32,956 nt of DNA from Acrasis kona (GCA_026419775.2 JAOPGA020001725.1:1-32956); one strand, 5' to 3'. Positions 9,429 to 18,247 are shown, numbered from the stretch's first letter. A program made the numbers and translations. Notes: generated from the letters alone by a model not told the origin.

Positions 9429-9494
9429 CCTTTATGAAATTTGACGTTAGTTTACAATAATGAAGTTTAAAAATGAAATCAAAATACTGGTATT

Positions 9495-10097
9495 ATGGCA
9501 AATATAGTTATTATTACGCTAAATTCAGATAACATCTATGCTACTATTGCAACGGTGGCCACAGTCACAGATGTTGTGGTTAATTACGTAAACAACATTG
9601 TTTATATTGCAATGGATGGCAATGGCAACAGAATTAGAGTAGTATACAATAACCCATTGTCGACACCAACTACTACTCCAACACCTATTTCTACGCCTGC
9701 TCTATGTTATGATCAAAATAGCTGTAGGTGCAATGTAAAGTAATAGTTTTTCAATATTGAGCATGTAGAAAGGAACAGATCGATGCAAGCATTCCATGGA
9801 ATGGTGCAATTAGAAAAGGCGACTACAAACTAATTGCCGACAGATACCAAATCGCCAGACACAGACGATTGTAAAATTGATTTCTGCAGAACATTTAAAC
9901 GATCAGCACAGGAAGGGCGTTCATACATTCAAAAAGGATCTGACAACAGAACCAGTACACTTACTAATGTAAAAATATACTTCGATACCGGGACTTCCGT
10001 ATATATTTTATCGAACCCGGGTCTAGAGAGTGAGAGTCTCTCATCCTACATGGCAGATGAAAACCACTGGACTATATCGAAGTTGAGATTTAAATAA
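9495..10097 (+). CDS. Candidate three-exon gene of unknown function
   Basis: An ATG frame (9495-9730) encodes a repeat-like strand segment, NNIVYIAMDGNGNRIRVV, that resembles one NHL blade, then a Thr/Pro linker and Cys residues. A GTAAAG donor at about 9736 with an acceptor 38 nt later joins in frame to a segment reading WNGAIRKGDYKLIADRY. That segment resembles the C-terminal part of arylsulfatases. A further short skip (about 19 nt near 9870) leads to a frame that ends at 10097. The second skip is shorter than most introns here, so the model is shaky. It could also be a patchwork of gene relics. The domain calls are weak. Confidence 0.3.
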
Positions 10098-10239
10098 AAG
10101 ATAAAAAACATAATAAATGTATTGCAAACTTAATATCTTTTTTTGTAAACTATAATACTTAAGATGGTGGACTCCTTATAGAGCAGTATTCGTATTTGAT
10201 ACGCATGACGTCTGATCTGATCAACAATGGTACGTACGT

Positions 10240-10900
10240 TTGCACCATCTTGAAAATTTACCTTCAAAACATAAGCGGTACCTGACTGTCAATTTATACT
10301 GGACAGTGATAGATACGGTAATAAATTTTGATTATTGTCGATGGACACGTAAAAATAGATTTTGTGATAAAAATGGTAATGACGTCTGTCAATCAAATGC
10401 GGGCGAGAACGGGCTAAGACTGCGTGGTAGCCTCATTTATCATGTCACATTTGTTACAAGAACACACAATGAGCAACTTCACCCCAGCAACAATCCTTGA
10501 CAGAATGAACAAACAGTTCAAAACGGCCAGGAACTGTGAAGAGTATCTCAAGACTCTCATACGTTCGACACTGAAGGAGTTTATGTTTACTTAGAGACAG
10601 AGATTAACCACATCATCTCTAACATTGCAATGGAGTATATCAACCTTGCAAACAAGGTATATAATACCATCATATCAAGCAGGAGTGAAAGGACTAAAAA
10701 ATTTGAAAATGATAGAAAGTCAAATCCTGAAAGTGCTCGAAAAACAAAAATGAACCTAAACGAAACATTTGGAAAGAAAGGCGAGAAGCTATATGAAGAG
10801 TTTTTAACAAGTTGCCTGGCTAACATCGTTGAAGTTGAATCGTTCTTGTATTCGCTCACAAAACCAATCATGTGTTTTTGTTGGGAATGCTTTTGTTAGC
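10240..10900 (+). other. Coding-like plus-strand tract, unresolved
   Basis: Three successive frames look protein-like: about 10240-10500 (including FDYCRWTRKNRFCDKNGNDV), about 10469-10590 starting MSNFTPATILDRMNKQFKTA, and about 10565-10897 (ETEINHIISNIAMEYINLAN followed by a Lys/Arg-rich helical stretch). The second and third could join across a short skip near 10540. No family was recognised. The DNA encoding DYCRWT is nearly repeated, inverted, in the minus-strand piece at 11133-10804 (about 17 of 18 bases). That suggests both derive from one shuffled ancestor. Confidence 0.3.
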
Positions 10901-11133
10901 GACCATAAATAATCTAACACCATTGAATTGTTTTTAAATGCTTGTAGCTTTGGCCGTCCTAAGTTTAATAACTCCAGTCCTTCTAAATATTTTCTGGCAT
11001 TACGCACAATATATCATTTGGGTTCTCTTTTGTATTGGATAAATTCCGCATAATCCACTTTGTTTAACCTTGGTGGTTCTGTCCATCGACAATAGTCAAT
11101 CTTTTTATCTAAATGTTCGAGTTGCTTTTCCAT
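10804..11133 (-). pseudogene. Unrecognised 109-codon frame with one in-frame TGA
   Basis: From an ATG at 11131-11133 the frame reads MEKQLEHLDKKIDYCRWTEP and stays coding-like to a TAA at 10804. The second half includes NARKYLEGLELLNLGRPKLQ. It is interrupted once by an in-frame TGA at 11014-11016. Read through, it would be a small charged helical protein. The simplest reading is a decaying duplicate. A selenocysteine codon is conceivable, but I see no SECIS-like element or Sec family. Its 3' part overlaps the end of the opposing plus-strand tract. Confidence 0.35.
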
Positions 11134-11294
11134 ATATTAATACTCAATCATTACAATCCACTCGCCCTGATAAAGTTCACCCTTTGAAAATCGACCAACA
11201 TAACAAATCAGATGCGTCAGCAAGAAGAACAGCGCTTTATTTGTAATTTTACAGAACATTCGTCACCAGTCGTTTTTGAAAGTTTCCTACATTT

Positions 11295-12640
11295 CTACTT
11301 TTTACTATTAACCTCCACCAGGAACCGAGAGAACACATCGGCCATATTTGTCAAGACCAGAAACTCTAGTTTTTGGAAAACTAGATCGTATAAATGCTCG
11401 TCTTGAGAAGGGTCCGTGTTTGAAGTTGCTTGTTCGATGTGTTCATTAATGTTTTTAATGATCTTTTGTGCCATTGGTACGTTCACCTCCATTGGGCAGT
11501 TCGCTGCAAGGTAAGTGCGCACAATCTCGTCTGCCTTGAGTATTTTGTCCTCTTTCTGCTCTATCGCCTTATACTCCTGAATATCTTCCCAACACACTAA
11601 AAATAATTAAAATGACCATAATGTTGAAACTTACGGATGTCCTCCACAGATAATGACCTAGTAGCAAAGTCCTTCAAATTCGACCTAATCTTTTCGTCTT
11701 CAAGGGCCGCGTATATATCGTCGCTTAGGAGTGGCTCGTGGGACGGTAGAAATGCCCTTCTAAGATTTGAAAAATCAAAAGTATTGATGCATGGAACAAC
11801 TGTATTACAAATGTTGTCAAATATCAACCCGAATGACAAGAACCAGAGAGCGGGGAAATGAGGTTCTACTTTTTCGTTGTACTCTTTCACTACTTGAGCT
11901 ATGATAAACGCAACACTGATGACAACGTAGATGAAGATTGTTACCACGAGTTGCACCACAATGCCCAGAGTGTCCTTCATCTTGAATACTACAACCATAA
12001 TCAGGAACAAGATTTCTGCAGCACAGTAGAAGCAGACTGGAGCCACTCCACATAGCACAACCATCAAGTTAACCTTGCATCCATATGCCGTGAAGTAGTT
12101 GTCATTAAATGCTGCTGCAACTCCCAATAACACGAGCCAATAAGAAATGTGGGCGAATAACATCACAACCAAGGCAATCAAGGCAAGATACTTTCGAAGT
12201 CGGTTCATATACAAAATAGCCTTCGAACTACTAGCAAAGGTTCTTGTTGACTTGAGCCTACTAAACATGAGCATACCAAGGAATCTGTAACTGCGCAAAA
12301 CCAATATTCCCACTATGGTGAGATTGAATACAATGTTCGCGAACATGTACAAAAAGCATGGAAATATGTCTCTTCCGATGGCTATTCTCAAAAGTGTAAT
12401 CAACACAGTAGATCCTGTGAAGAAGATTGACGATACCATTAGCAATAATCCTCTCTTCTTTATCTGGTCATGATTTCTCTTTATAAGAAGCATTATTATA
12501 ACTACGATGGAGAGTAACACATAGAGGCAACCTGCTCATTAATAAATAATTTTTTCATGCTATTTACCTATTAGCCCTGCCATTACTCGAGAATATATTG
12601 CATCTTCAACGAACAGGGAGGTAGTGTTTGTTTTATTCAT
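11295..12640 (-). CDS. Seven-transmembrane receptor with C-terminal RGS domain, 423 aa
   Basis: Exons are 12640-12568, 12531-11635 and 11596-11295; introns are 36 and 38 nt (GTAAAT and GTAAGT donors) and all phases fit. The short N-terminus carries two N-glycosylation sites (NKT, NTT). Seven hydrophobic helices follow, for example GCLYVLLSIVVIIMLLI, YLALIALVVMLFAHISYWLV and VVQLVVTIFIYVVISVAFII. Residues about 300-420 form an RGS domain, with CWEDIQEYKAI, a YLAANCPMEVNVP stretch and FQKLEFLVLTNMADVFSRFL. RGS domains speed GTP hydrolysis by G-alpha subunits. Joined to a receptor-like 7TM unit, as in plant RGS1 and amoeboid protist RGS-GPCRs, the protein would couple a surface signal to turning G-alpha off. 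The ligand is unknown. The start of exon 2 is copied at 13033-13066. Confidence 0.88.
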
Positions 12641-12912
12641 CGTTAGACATTTGACATGTTGAGACAACCATAAACAAATACCGATAAACTTTTTAGTATC
12701 AATCAATCGACATCAAGGAGCAAGAAAGTCCCTTTTATATTAATAATTCTTCTTTTTTCTAATACTGCTTAAAGATCAACAAAGTACATGTCCTTCAGAG
12801 TTGTGATGTTTTCTTGTATGTTATGTCCTAGGTTATGTCTGAAATTTTACTTGAAATATTCCCGTCACATTGACAATCTTAAATTTTTGTTAACGAATCC
12901 TGCGCTTGTATA
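12641..12912. other. Intergenic region upstream of the 7TM-RGS gene
   Basis: AT-rich, with no convincing gene. It should hold the promoter of the 7TM-RGS gene on its left side. Its right edge meets the 120-bp duplicated module abruptly at 12913. Confidence 0.4.
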
Positions 12913-13032
12913 TTTCTTCGTCTACTCAGGCTTATTTTGACTATACACATACAACTGTTAAGGATACAAATCCAAATATATTCATCTTCGGAGAACCTCA
13001 TGGCAATTCCACGACCAAATCCATATCCACAT
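12913..13032 (-). repeat. 120-bp duplicated promoter/exon-1 module, copy 1
   Basis: This is a direct repeat of 18159-18278 with three mismatches seen by eye (about 117 of 120 identical). In the 18-kb copy the segment is the start codon, exon 1, intron 1 and first bases of exon 2 of the basic-protein gene, plus some upstream sequence. Here the same ATG, exon, GTATGT donor and TAG acceptor are intact, but after the acceptor the sequence differs and soon meets a stop. It looks like a recent duplication. Confidence 0.85.
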
Positions 13033-13066
13033 AACTATGATGGAGAGTAATACATAGAGGCAACCT
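13033..13066. repeat. 34-bp copy of the 7TM-RGS exon-2 start
   Basis: Direct repeat of 12500-12533 with two mismatches by eye. The source spans the first codons of exon 2 of the receptor (GCLYVLLSIVV, minus strand). It directly abuts the 120-bp module, so two unrelated donor segments were stitched together here. Confidence 0.75.
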
Positions 13067-13100
13067 AGAAAATATACCACCAACTTATGGTCAACCTTCA

Positions 13101-13292
13101 ATGTCAGAAATTTTTGCAAATTGTGAATCACCAAGTGGTGAAACTGTAACTACATTTATTGACTCCGATGATGAGTTTGATGATGAGGGTACGATTAATT
13201 CATTGGAGCACCTTTACAACGAAATAACGCATCAAACAGAGGTCGCTACGTACCCCAAAATACGAGTTATAGAGCAGTGGAGCAATAGATAA
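13101..13292 (+). CDS. Small acidic protein, 63 aa or slightly longer, paralogue of the opposing ORF
   Basis: The ATG at 13101 opens MSEIFANCESPSGETVTTF, then an acidic patch (DSDDEFDDEG), then LEHLYNEITHQTEVA and IRVIEQWSNR. The open frame extends upstream (YGQPS before the Met). A 22-nt GT...AG skip could add an earlier ATG at 13038, but this is speculative. The last third matches the C-terminus of the minus-strand ORF at 14679-14539, because both lie in the arms of the inverted repeat. No known domain. It could be a real small gene or the surviving 3' end of a larger one. Confidence 0.4.
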   Translation: MSEIFANCESPSGETVTTFIDSDDEFDDEGTINSLEHLYNEITHQTEVATYPKIRVIEQWSNR

Positions 13293-13757
13293 ATTCAAAG
13301 AAAGGTAGTTTTAGGAGTGCTTGTATATAAGGTATACGCGAAGATGAAAATCGGTCAAAAAAGACAACTTTTTTCACTTCAAGTTGGAATGTATTTTAAT
13401 AAAATACAAATATTATTGAACTGTGAATGATAATCATAAGTGTAGTCACCAAATAGCGTACTTTATAATTTATCTAAGCTGTGGATGAAGAAACATCCAA
13501 GCAGCGTGATCTGTTATCTTGTGTTTGTGGCCGATTTCTTTGTAAAATTTTTTTGGAAAATCTTACAAAAAAATCAAACCCCCGGTTTGTCTGTCGTCGG
13601 TTTGTTTGCTCGTCGTCGGTATTAGTTAGGTATGGGGTTAGCAGTATGTGATACTTTATCAAGCTTAGTGTATGTTGATGCTAGTGGTATTTAAGGCTGT
13701 GTAATATTTATTTATTTACCTGTCCTTGGTCCAACTGCTCTCATTACATTAGGTCAT
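13201..13757 (+). repeat. Large inverted repeat, left arm (about 557 bp)
   Basis: Reads as the reverse complement of 14047-14591 from cattggagcac at its left edge to attacattaggt at its right edge. Identity is high in blocks and roughly 80 to 85 percent overall by eye, with small gaps. It holds the 3' end of the 13101 ORF and its downstream sequence. Confidence 0.9.
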
Positions 13758-14046
13758 CATCATTTTAAACATTTATCTCAGAGAAAAGATTAGAAACATT
13801 GTATAGAGTTCATAATGCTTTTGATCGACTCATGAAATCAAAGTTGGTCTTATGAATACAAACCGAAAAAATCCGAAAAGCTGTAAATGTCAATAAAAAG
13901 TTTATTTGCAACGTGTGTGTATGAAAATGATTGTTTTTAGGGTGGGTGGGTGGGATGATGAAAGTTAACGTAATGATGTAAAAGTAATCAGATGTCAAAT
14001 CCTCTTCTCAAGTACTAAACTTTTGATTGATAAAGTATATAATATT
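13758..14046. other. 289-bp spacer of the palindrome, no gene seen
   Basis: Unique sequence between the inverted arms. No convincing gene. It contains the G-quadruplex motif at 13940-13954. Confidence 0.6.
13940..13954 (+). other. Perfect G-quadruplex motif
   Basis: Four runs of three G separated by single T bases, the canonical compact intramolecular G4 pattern. It is striking in AT-rich DNA and lies close to the symmetry centre of the inverted repeat. Confidence 0.7.
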
Positions 14047-14591
14047 ATGAACCTAATGTAATGAGAGCAGTTGGCCCAAGGACAGGTAAATATATATATT
14101 ACACAGCCTTGAATACCACTAGCATCAACATACACTAAGCTTGATCCAGTATCTCATAATGCTGATAAATATCTAACGAATGCCGACAAGCAAACGAACC
14201 GACGACAGACAAACCACGAACGATTCGAGAGACCAAAAAAATTTTACAAAGAAATTGGCCACGAACACAAGATAACAGAGCACGCTGCTTGGATGGTTCT
14301 TCACCCACAGCTTAGATAAATTATAAAGTGCGCTATTTGGTGACTACATATATGATTATCATTCACAGTTCAAATTATATTTGTATTTTATTAAACTACA
14401 TGTAGTCCAATGTACCAACTTGAAGTGAAATCTTTGACTGATTTTCATCTTTGCGTATACCTTATATACATGCAATTCTAAAACTACCTTCTTTTAGATT
14501 TATCTATTGCTTCACTACTCTATAACTCGTATTTTGGATCACCTAGCGACCTCTGTTTGATGCGTTATTTCGTTGTAAAAGTGCTCCAATG
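14047..14591 (-). repeat. Large inverted repeat, right arm (about 545 bp)
   Basis: Reverse-complement partner of 13201-13757. Divergence includes substitutions and small indels, so it is not an assembly mirror artefact. It holds the 3' end of the opposing small ORF. Confidence 0.9.
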
Positions 14592-14679
14592 GCTGATTAC
14601 GATGAAAGACGTTACGTCTGTTATCCCTTCGTGGCAAAGGTATTGGCATATTGAATGTTTGGCCAACCTTTGATCGCAT
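14539..14679 (-). CDS. 46-aa ORF, inverted paralogue of the 13101 ORF
   Basis: The ATG at 14677-14679 gives MRSKVGQTFNMPIPLPRRDN, then an Arg/Asn-rich stretch and LEHFYNEITHQTEVAR. The C-terminal 16 residues nearly equal those of the plus-strand 63-aa ORF (LEHLYNEITHQTEVA). The N-terminus differs apart from a shared GQ and Met spacing. Two other frames are also open across this stretch, so coding is uncertain. The frame closes earlier than its partner. Confidence 0.35.
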   Translation of the reverse strand: MRSKVGQTFNMPIPLPRRDNRRNVFHRNQPLEHFYNEITHQTEVAR

Positions 14680-15006
14680 ACACAAGAGGTTGCAAGTAGT
14701 TTGTTTTTCTTCATTTCAATACTTGACTATTTTTACCTTCAGAGTAAAGTAACTCAATAAAAAGTTTTGTAAAAGAAGGATCAATAGAAACAAGAGAAGA
14801 GTTATCGATAATCTTTTGTGTGAATTTTGTTCTACCATTTTCATTATATTTATAAATGTTTCTTTGGTTGGTCCCATCTGAGCCGCCCTCATATTTTTTA
14901 ATGTTACCATTATTTCTGGAACTCTATTTATTGTAAAAATCGAACTCTAAAAGCTTTCCTTTGAAGTTTACTCAACCAAAGTTCACGCAACTGAATAATT
15001 ACCTCA
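14680..15006. other. Intergenic, no clear gene
   Basis: AT-rich. A minus-strand frame at 14910-14716 encodes a hydrophobic stretch, but nothing else supports it. The right part should hold the promoter of the Schlafen-like gene. Confidence 0.4.
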
Positions 15007-16365
15007 ATGCCTCTCCCACAACACAAGACTCTTAAAAAAGAGGATATGGTAGGGTTTTTATTAACTTGCTTAAATTCTGGCATAGGTGGGAGGGTATTGG
15101 TGAGTCTTTCTGATAATGTGGACAATTTCGACAATTTTATGAAACAAGTTGATACTTCTTTGAAAGATAGTGTTAGCCCTTCTGTTCCTCCTCATTTGTA
15201 TGACGTCAAAAAATTTTCTGCAAATCAACTATACGTTGAAGTAAGTAAGACAGATGTTGTGTACTGTACATCACATGCATTTTACCCACGTTCTTCACAG
15301 GTGGAAGTAATTAAGTATGTGGAAACCCTTTTAGCTGTTATAAAGCGTGATATCCGCCAGAATTCAATTATAACTAGAAACTTTAAACTTCATGACATAT
15401 TAAATGAGGAGGAAAGTAAAAATTTACAATTTAAAACCATTCAAGAAGAAAAGCACACCGGAACTACATATTCAGAAGAACAGATTAAGAAAATAGCAGA
15501 TCATGCTTCTAAATACGTTTGTTCGTTTGCAAACCATCAAGGTGGCCAAATTATTTTTGGAATACAAGACAAAAATCGCCAGGTGGTAGGAATCACCTTC
15601 ATGTCCAACGCTGATTATGTACACGAAAGATTAGATGCCCGATGGAGTCAATTTGACCCACCAATCAATCAGGAAAATATTACGTATCAACATCAGGACC
15701 TTGGACAAGGTAAAGAAGTCTTTATTATTAGTGTGCAGCCAATATCTGGTATACAATGCACTAGAAAACTACAATACTCAGTATTTGACGGAAACGACCA
15801 GCCAGTAATCCGCTATCATGAGGACTGGCTGAATGTCTGGAGAAGAATGGAAAAGTGCCCACAAGATCACGTACAAAAAAAGCCAGAAGAGAGGTGCGAA
15901 TTAACAGTAGAAGCGATAGAACAAGAGTTGAGAAAACATGGTTCGTTTCTATTTTTTACTCACCTTAAGCGTCTTCTCAATCGCGATTACAAGGTAACAA
16001 AAGTTAATCTGAGAGGTTTACTAAAAAGCAAACCTTCGCTGTTCGAAAAGGGCGAGGGGACAGAACTAGAACAATGGAAATATAATCCGAGGCCACAAGC
16101 TCCTTCGCAAGCCTCGTCACAAGCAGGCAAAACAAATAATAAAAAAACCGAAAAAACCGCAAAAGCTAATTTGACAATTGACCATGTGACCAAAGAGTTG
16201 GCCAACCAAAAGGACTTTATAGCAATTTCAGATTTACGATATCTTCTTAACACCAAATACGAAGTAGGGGGAAAAGCAAATCTAAACCGACTACTATACG
16301 ATAATCAAGGTAAATTTGAGTTTAGAAAGAAAGATAAGATGACCGAATGGAAATTACGTGCTTGA
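15007..16365 (+). CDS. Schlafen-core-like (AlbA_2) protein with duplicated C-terminal module, 452 aa
   Basis: The first 115 residues (with FLLTCLNSGIGG near 17-28 and VVYCTSHAFYPRSS near 84-97) match the layout of the Schlafen N-lobe. Residues about 130-280 form the C-lobe: E136-SKNLQFK143, then CSFANHQGGQIIFGIQDKN (172-190). In Schlafen RNases, E-x4-E plus a later Asp form the active site. Here E136 and D188 are kept, but the second Glu is Q141. Residues about 297-360 and 388-452 are a tandem repeat, each shaped like a winged helix (LTVEAIEQELRKHG; LTIDHVTKELANQK), joined by a Gln/Ser/Lys linker. There is no helicase region. Schlafens cleave tRNA and restrict viruses in animals; the role here is unknown. 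An in-frame stop just upstream supports the ATG. Convergent with the next gene. Confidence 0.8.
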   Translation: MPLPQHKTLKKEDMVGFLLTCLNSGIGGRVLVSLSDNVDNFDNFMKQVDTSLKDSVSPSVPPHLYDVKKFSANQLYVEVSKTDVVYCTSHAFYPRSSQVEVIKYVETLLAVIKRDIRQNSIITRNFKLHDILNEEESKNLQFKTIQEEKHTGTTYSEEQIKKIADHASKYVCSFANHQGGQIIFGIQDKNRQVVGITFMSNADYVHERLDARWSQFDPPINQENITYQHQDLGQGKEVFIISVQPISGIQCTRKLQYSVFDGNDQPVIRYHEDWLNVWRRMEKCPQDHVQKKPEERCELTVEAIEQELRKHGSFLFFTHLKRLLNRDYKVTKVNLRGLLKSKPSLFEKGEGTELEQWKYNPRPQAPSQASSQAGKTNNKKTEKTAKANLTIDHVTKELANQKDFIAISDLRYLLNTKYEVGGKANLNRLLYDNQGKFEFRKKDKMTEWKLRA

Positions 16366-16429
16366 ACACAAGACCTGTATAATATAATTGTATAAATTGT
16401 CTTTTGTAATCTTTGTGAAATGTTGATTT

Positions 16430-18247
16430 TTATTCTTTAAATTTAAAAGAAGCAATCTTGACATCAGCCTCCTTCTGATTATCCTTCTTTGAAGAGTATA
16501 CATCCACCTGACCATTCTTTCCATCCCTTGTAACGATGCTAGTGTCGCTAGGAACGGTCACCGTGGCCTTTTGTCCATTCCTCTCCATCTCCACATTCAC
16601 ACTTTGAACGCCCCAAATACCAGCAGCAGTGTATTCGTCTTGATTAGAACCACCCTTTGCATCCAACTCTCTATTCTTGTAACCCTCTCTTCCCTTCATT
16701 CCATTGTAAGATATACTAGTGCTTAATTTTTTATCAGAACCATTCGTGATGCGACCAGGAATCAATTGAATGAAACCATTGGCTATGAAACTGAGTGGTG
16801 GAGGCAATATGCCTGCTGATCCTCCTAAAACAGCCTTTCCTGCTGCTATTCCCTTTTCTTGAGGAGTCTTTGCTGTGGCAATGTCCACGAAACTACCAAT
16901 GAGACCACCCACTGCACCTCCCAATGCCTTTCCTGCAATACTGGGCATCATTTTTGTGACCTGACTGGTCAACATCTTGGACATTTGTTTGCTCATTGTT
17001 TTTGATGTGAACTTTTTAATGTTGTTCCCCACATAATCTCCAACTTTTCCCAACATTTTATCGACGCCCTTCCTGCCCACCTTTTGTAACAGCTCATCGT
17101 AATTGGCGGATCCAATTTTTTCTTTTAATGAATCGAAGCGAGATTGTTCTTGCTCCTTTACCATTAAATTCTCCAATTGTTCCGGATTCTTTTTTCTTTG
17201 TTCGATTCTCTTGGTCTTTTGTATGGCCTCTCTTGCCGCCTGTTCTGCTTCTCTTTTCGTTTTTGCAATGTTGGCTTCGATTGTTCTGGATAATTTTTGC
17301 ATGTGTGGAGGTGCCATAATTCTTGCGACTGTTAATTGGTCGTTGATTTTCTTTGTTGCTGCTCTCACATTTGCTGCGAGGAGTAGTGCGTTGGCTTTGA
17401 TGCTTTGTTTTATTTTGAGTTGCTGGGATCTTTAATTTGGCGACACCCAACTTGGTCATGAGACCGAACGCATTCTTGAGCTTCTTGCTAATGTTCTTGA
17501 CTGCTTTTACTCTTGATTTTTTACTTTGCTTGATTTGGTTGGCTCTGATGGCTTTTTGAGCTTTTTGGAAGGATTTGATAATCTTTTTGATTGATTTGTT
17601 GGTGGGTTTGTTGAGTCTCTTCATGACGGAGCCGATCTTCTTGAATGCCTTTTTGACTGATTTTGAGAGGTGCTTCTTTCCGTATAGGGATTTGTTAATT
17701 TGTTGCCTCTTTGGCGTTCTTTTAGAATTGTTGTTGTTTCTGTTGATGCGTCGACCATTTTTTCTTTGTGCGTTGCCGATCTTTCTGTTGTTAGGTCTGA
17801 ATGATGTGCGTGAACTGGGTCTGCCTTTGTGTATTGGGCGTCTGTTACCTCTGTTGATTGCTAAACGAGGATTTTTGTTGCGAGAGCTATTGTGTCTCCT
17901 TGTACCTCTGGATGAACCACCTCTGTCTAAGGTGCGGTGTGTGTGACGTGTTGGACCTACCTCTGTTCAAAGAGCGTCTATTACCTCCGTTGTTTACTGG
18001 ACGTGAATTGTTGTTGTGAGAGTTGTTTCTCCTTGTACCTCTGTTAAAGTCAATTCTTGTGGTACCACGGCGAATGTGAGATCCAGTTGTTCCTCTGTGT
18101 TGTCTTGAGTTGCCAGCGTTTCTAATGGGATTAGTTCTGTGGTTATTTTGACGTCTGCTTTCTTCGTCTACTCAGGCTTACTTTGACTATACACATACAA
18201 CTGTTAAGGATACAAATCCAAATATATTCATCTTCGGAGAACCTCAT
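16430..18247 (-). CDS. Four-exon basic protein, about 570 aa, unrecognised architecture
   Basis: Model: exons 18247-18199, 18167-17961, 17926-17470 and 17429-16430. Introns are 31 (GTATGT...TAG), 34 (GTAGGT...TAG) and about 40 nt; the last has a weak GTTCGG donor and could be placed otherwise. Phases sum to 571 codons. The N-terminus is Arg/Asn-rich and repetitive (RGTRRNNSHNNNSRPVNNGG), then Lys-rich. A Glu/Lys coiled coil follows (KREAEQAAREAIQKTKRIEQ). Next is a Gly-rich hydrophobic segment like a glycine zipper (GKALGGAVGGLIGSFVDIAT). The C-terminus is beta-rich with GIWGVQSVNVEMERNGQKAT. No family was recognised. The basic start suggests nucleic-acid binding and the glycine zipper suggests membrane or self-assembly; both are inference. 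Its 5' end is duplicated at 12913-13032. The stop lies in AATAAA. Confidence 0.55.

Noticed and set aside
9772-9860. Stand-alone arylsulfatase gene
   Set aside because: Only a short motif-like stretch (GAIRKGDYKLI) is present, with no catalytic CxPSR region anywhere nearby.
13810-13998. Minus-strand 62-codon frame in the palindrome spacer
   Set aside because: Composition reflects AT-rich DNA and the G4 run; no start context, homologue or splice support.
17927-17960. Apparent frameshift in the Arg/Asn-rich gene
   Set aside because: A 34-nt intron with GTAGGT donor and CTTAG acceptor restores the repeat pattern in frame, so no frameshift is needed.
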